Source of the DNA: Riptortus pedestris
Lineage: Eukaryota; Arthropoda; Insecta; Hemiptera; Alydidae
Direction of reading: 5' to 3'
Length of the DNA: 64,000 nt
NCBI GenBank assembly: GCA_019009955.1
Contig: CM032232.1
Span: 143,237,501 to 143,301,500, forward strand
A model generated the notes under the pieces. It was not told the origin of the DNA, searched no databases, and worked only from the letters and a program-made list of their open reading frames with translations. This document shows, piece by piece, positions 63,199 to 64,000 of the stretch (position 1 is the first letter of the stretch; every line of letters starts with the position of its first letter). The translations under genes were made by a program, and so were the position numbers.

Positions 63199-63430
63199 AA
63201 AATAAAGAATACAAAAATTAAAACAAAGATAAATTCAGGATAAAAACAATAGAAAACTTAAAAAATAGTCAACTAATGAAATTAAAAACCTGATTATAGC
63301 TGTGTAGTCTGGACAACAACCGCCGGGCGACTGAACGACTGTCCCCGTAAAGACGACAGGGCCCCGTTACTAACATGTCGAAGCCTAGCCGCCTCTCCTT
63401 TTTTATTAATATTTCCAGAGAAAAATATCT
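63199..63430. other. Unassigned stretch
   Basis: A short GC-richer piece (CAACCGCCGGGCGACTG, 63317) without recognisable feature. Confidence 0.3.
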
Positions 63431-63825
63431 GTTATTTAGGCTTTAAATAATGTGTTGTATAATATAACAGTTTATTGTTAATATAACATGACTAGGAGTG
63501 GGGGTTTACTGTAGGCCGAAAACTAAAAAAATGTAAATGGTTATTAATCAAGATGGAGAAAAATTGAACAAACCAACATTTATAGAACATTACATTTACA
63601 TTAAGATTGGTTCTACACTATTGTTCGATCAGAGACAAAATAGCGGAGATATTAAGAATTTTCGAATTTTTTCCACTCTAAACCCCCCTCCCACTACTCG
63701 CCAATAATAATAATAGCCATTAACGAACTTAATATTTCTTTTTATATAAAACGATTAAATATCGAGTTTGGTAACGATTAAACCAAAATTGCGACCGCTA
63801 GAGCGCTAAAACACAAATATATATA
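63431..63825 (-). repeat. H-family long-form copy, minus strand, to TA tract
   Basis: TTTAGGCTTTAAATAATGTG, TTAATATAACATGACTAGG, AAGATTGGTTCTACAC, CTCTAAACCCCCCTCCC, ATATCGAGTTTGGTAACG, ACCGCTAGAGCG, then ATATATA where the G-family-like sequence starts. Confidence 0.82.
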
Positions 63826-64000
63826 ATAGCGGACCCGACAGACGTTGTCCTGCATGATATTTCAAGCAATTAGGACATTAAATTTAATAATATTACATTT
63901 AAAACAAAAGCTACTTTCAATAACACAAAAAACAACTTTTGTTATGTGCACGTTTGCCTAAAAACAAACAGAAAAGGAGCTATCGCAAATTTTTTTATTC
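63826..64000 (+). repeat. G-family-related repeat, truncated by window end
   Basis: Begins directly after the H-family TA tract with ATAGCGGACCCGACAGACG and GTTGTCCTGC; contains AACAACTTTTGTTATGTGCA and GCCTAAAAACAAACAG, which align with the G-family interior at 17940-18000. The first 40 bp differ from ACTAGCTGAGATACCCGG, so it is a related rather than identical family. Confidence 0.7.

Overview
Kind of sequence: this is a gene-poor, AT-rich stretch of a eukaryotic genome, almost certainly an insect. It shows relics of R2-, I- and Jockey-type non-LTR retrotransposons, a Ty3/gypsy fragment, mariner-, hAT- and piggyBac-type DNA transposons and a spliced ubiquitin-RpL40 retrocopy, and no prokaryotic gene organisation. 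A hemipteran-like repeat landscape is only an impression. No intact host protein-coding gene, tRNA or rRNA could be supported. Dominant repeat: one interspersed family, called the H-family here, occurs in more than 30 copies or fragments on both strands. A full copy starts AGCAGATTTCCC, which is half of a near-perfect 28-nt palindrome; it carries a TA microsatellite about 130 bp in; the 12-mer recurs inverted (GGGAAATCTGCT) about 30 nt from the 3' end, followed by the hairpin ACGCAG-CCC-CTGCGT and the terminus GACGGAC. Copies sit between T residues with no target-site duplication. This matches non-autonomous Helentrons (HINE / DINE-1-like elements). There is a short form (about 560-690 bp) and a long form (about 770-1000 bp). 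Layout: 1-4.8 kb, an H-family pair broken by an R2-like reverse transcriptase fragment joined to a 5'-truncated I-clade element. 5-9.9 kb, microsatellites, a mariner remnant with long inverted repeats that carries an H-family insertion, and hAT and gypsy scraps. 10-13 kb, H-family copies. 16.2-18.6 kb, two tandem copies of a second repeat (G-family) that abuts TA tracts. 20.9-24.7 kb, an inverted H-family pair and a 156-bp satellite. 26.4-27 kb, a 103-bp array grown out of an H-family copy. 28.8-30.5 kb and 39.5-40.1 kb, a hairpin-ended repeat (K-family) and two relatives of one LINE tail. 31-37.4 kb, nested H-family copies and a small island with a Crypton-like coding fragment. 41.1-45 kb, an H-family copy split in its TA tract by a 3.2-kb element that starts with UUCG hairpins. 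45.4-50.8 kb, a piggyBac element with TTAA duplications, a Jockey relic and the ubiquitin-RpL40 retrocopy with a 14-bp target duplication. 51.2-55.4 kb, an H-family copy split by a LINE tail and a 360-bp palindrome, and a unique block with Hox/Exd/Hth-like sites. 55.6-56.3 kb, a TATA promoter and leader-like sequence. 56.9-58.3 kb, a 35-bp minisatellite with a five-monomer higher-order period. 58.5-64 kb, further nested H-family copies, one holding a four-level nest of insertions. How the parts relate: the H-family supplies both landing sites (T-runs for itself, TA tracts for several unrelated elements) and raw material for tandem arrays. Nearly every later insertion can be ordered in time by what it interrupts.
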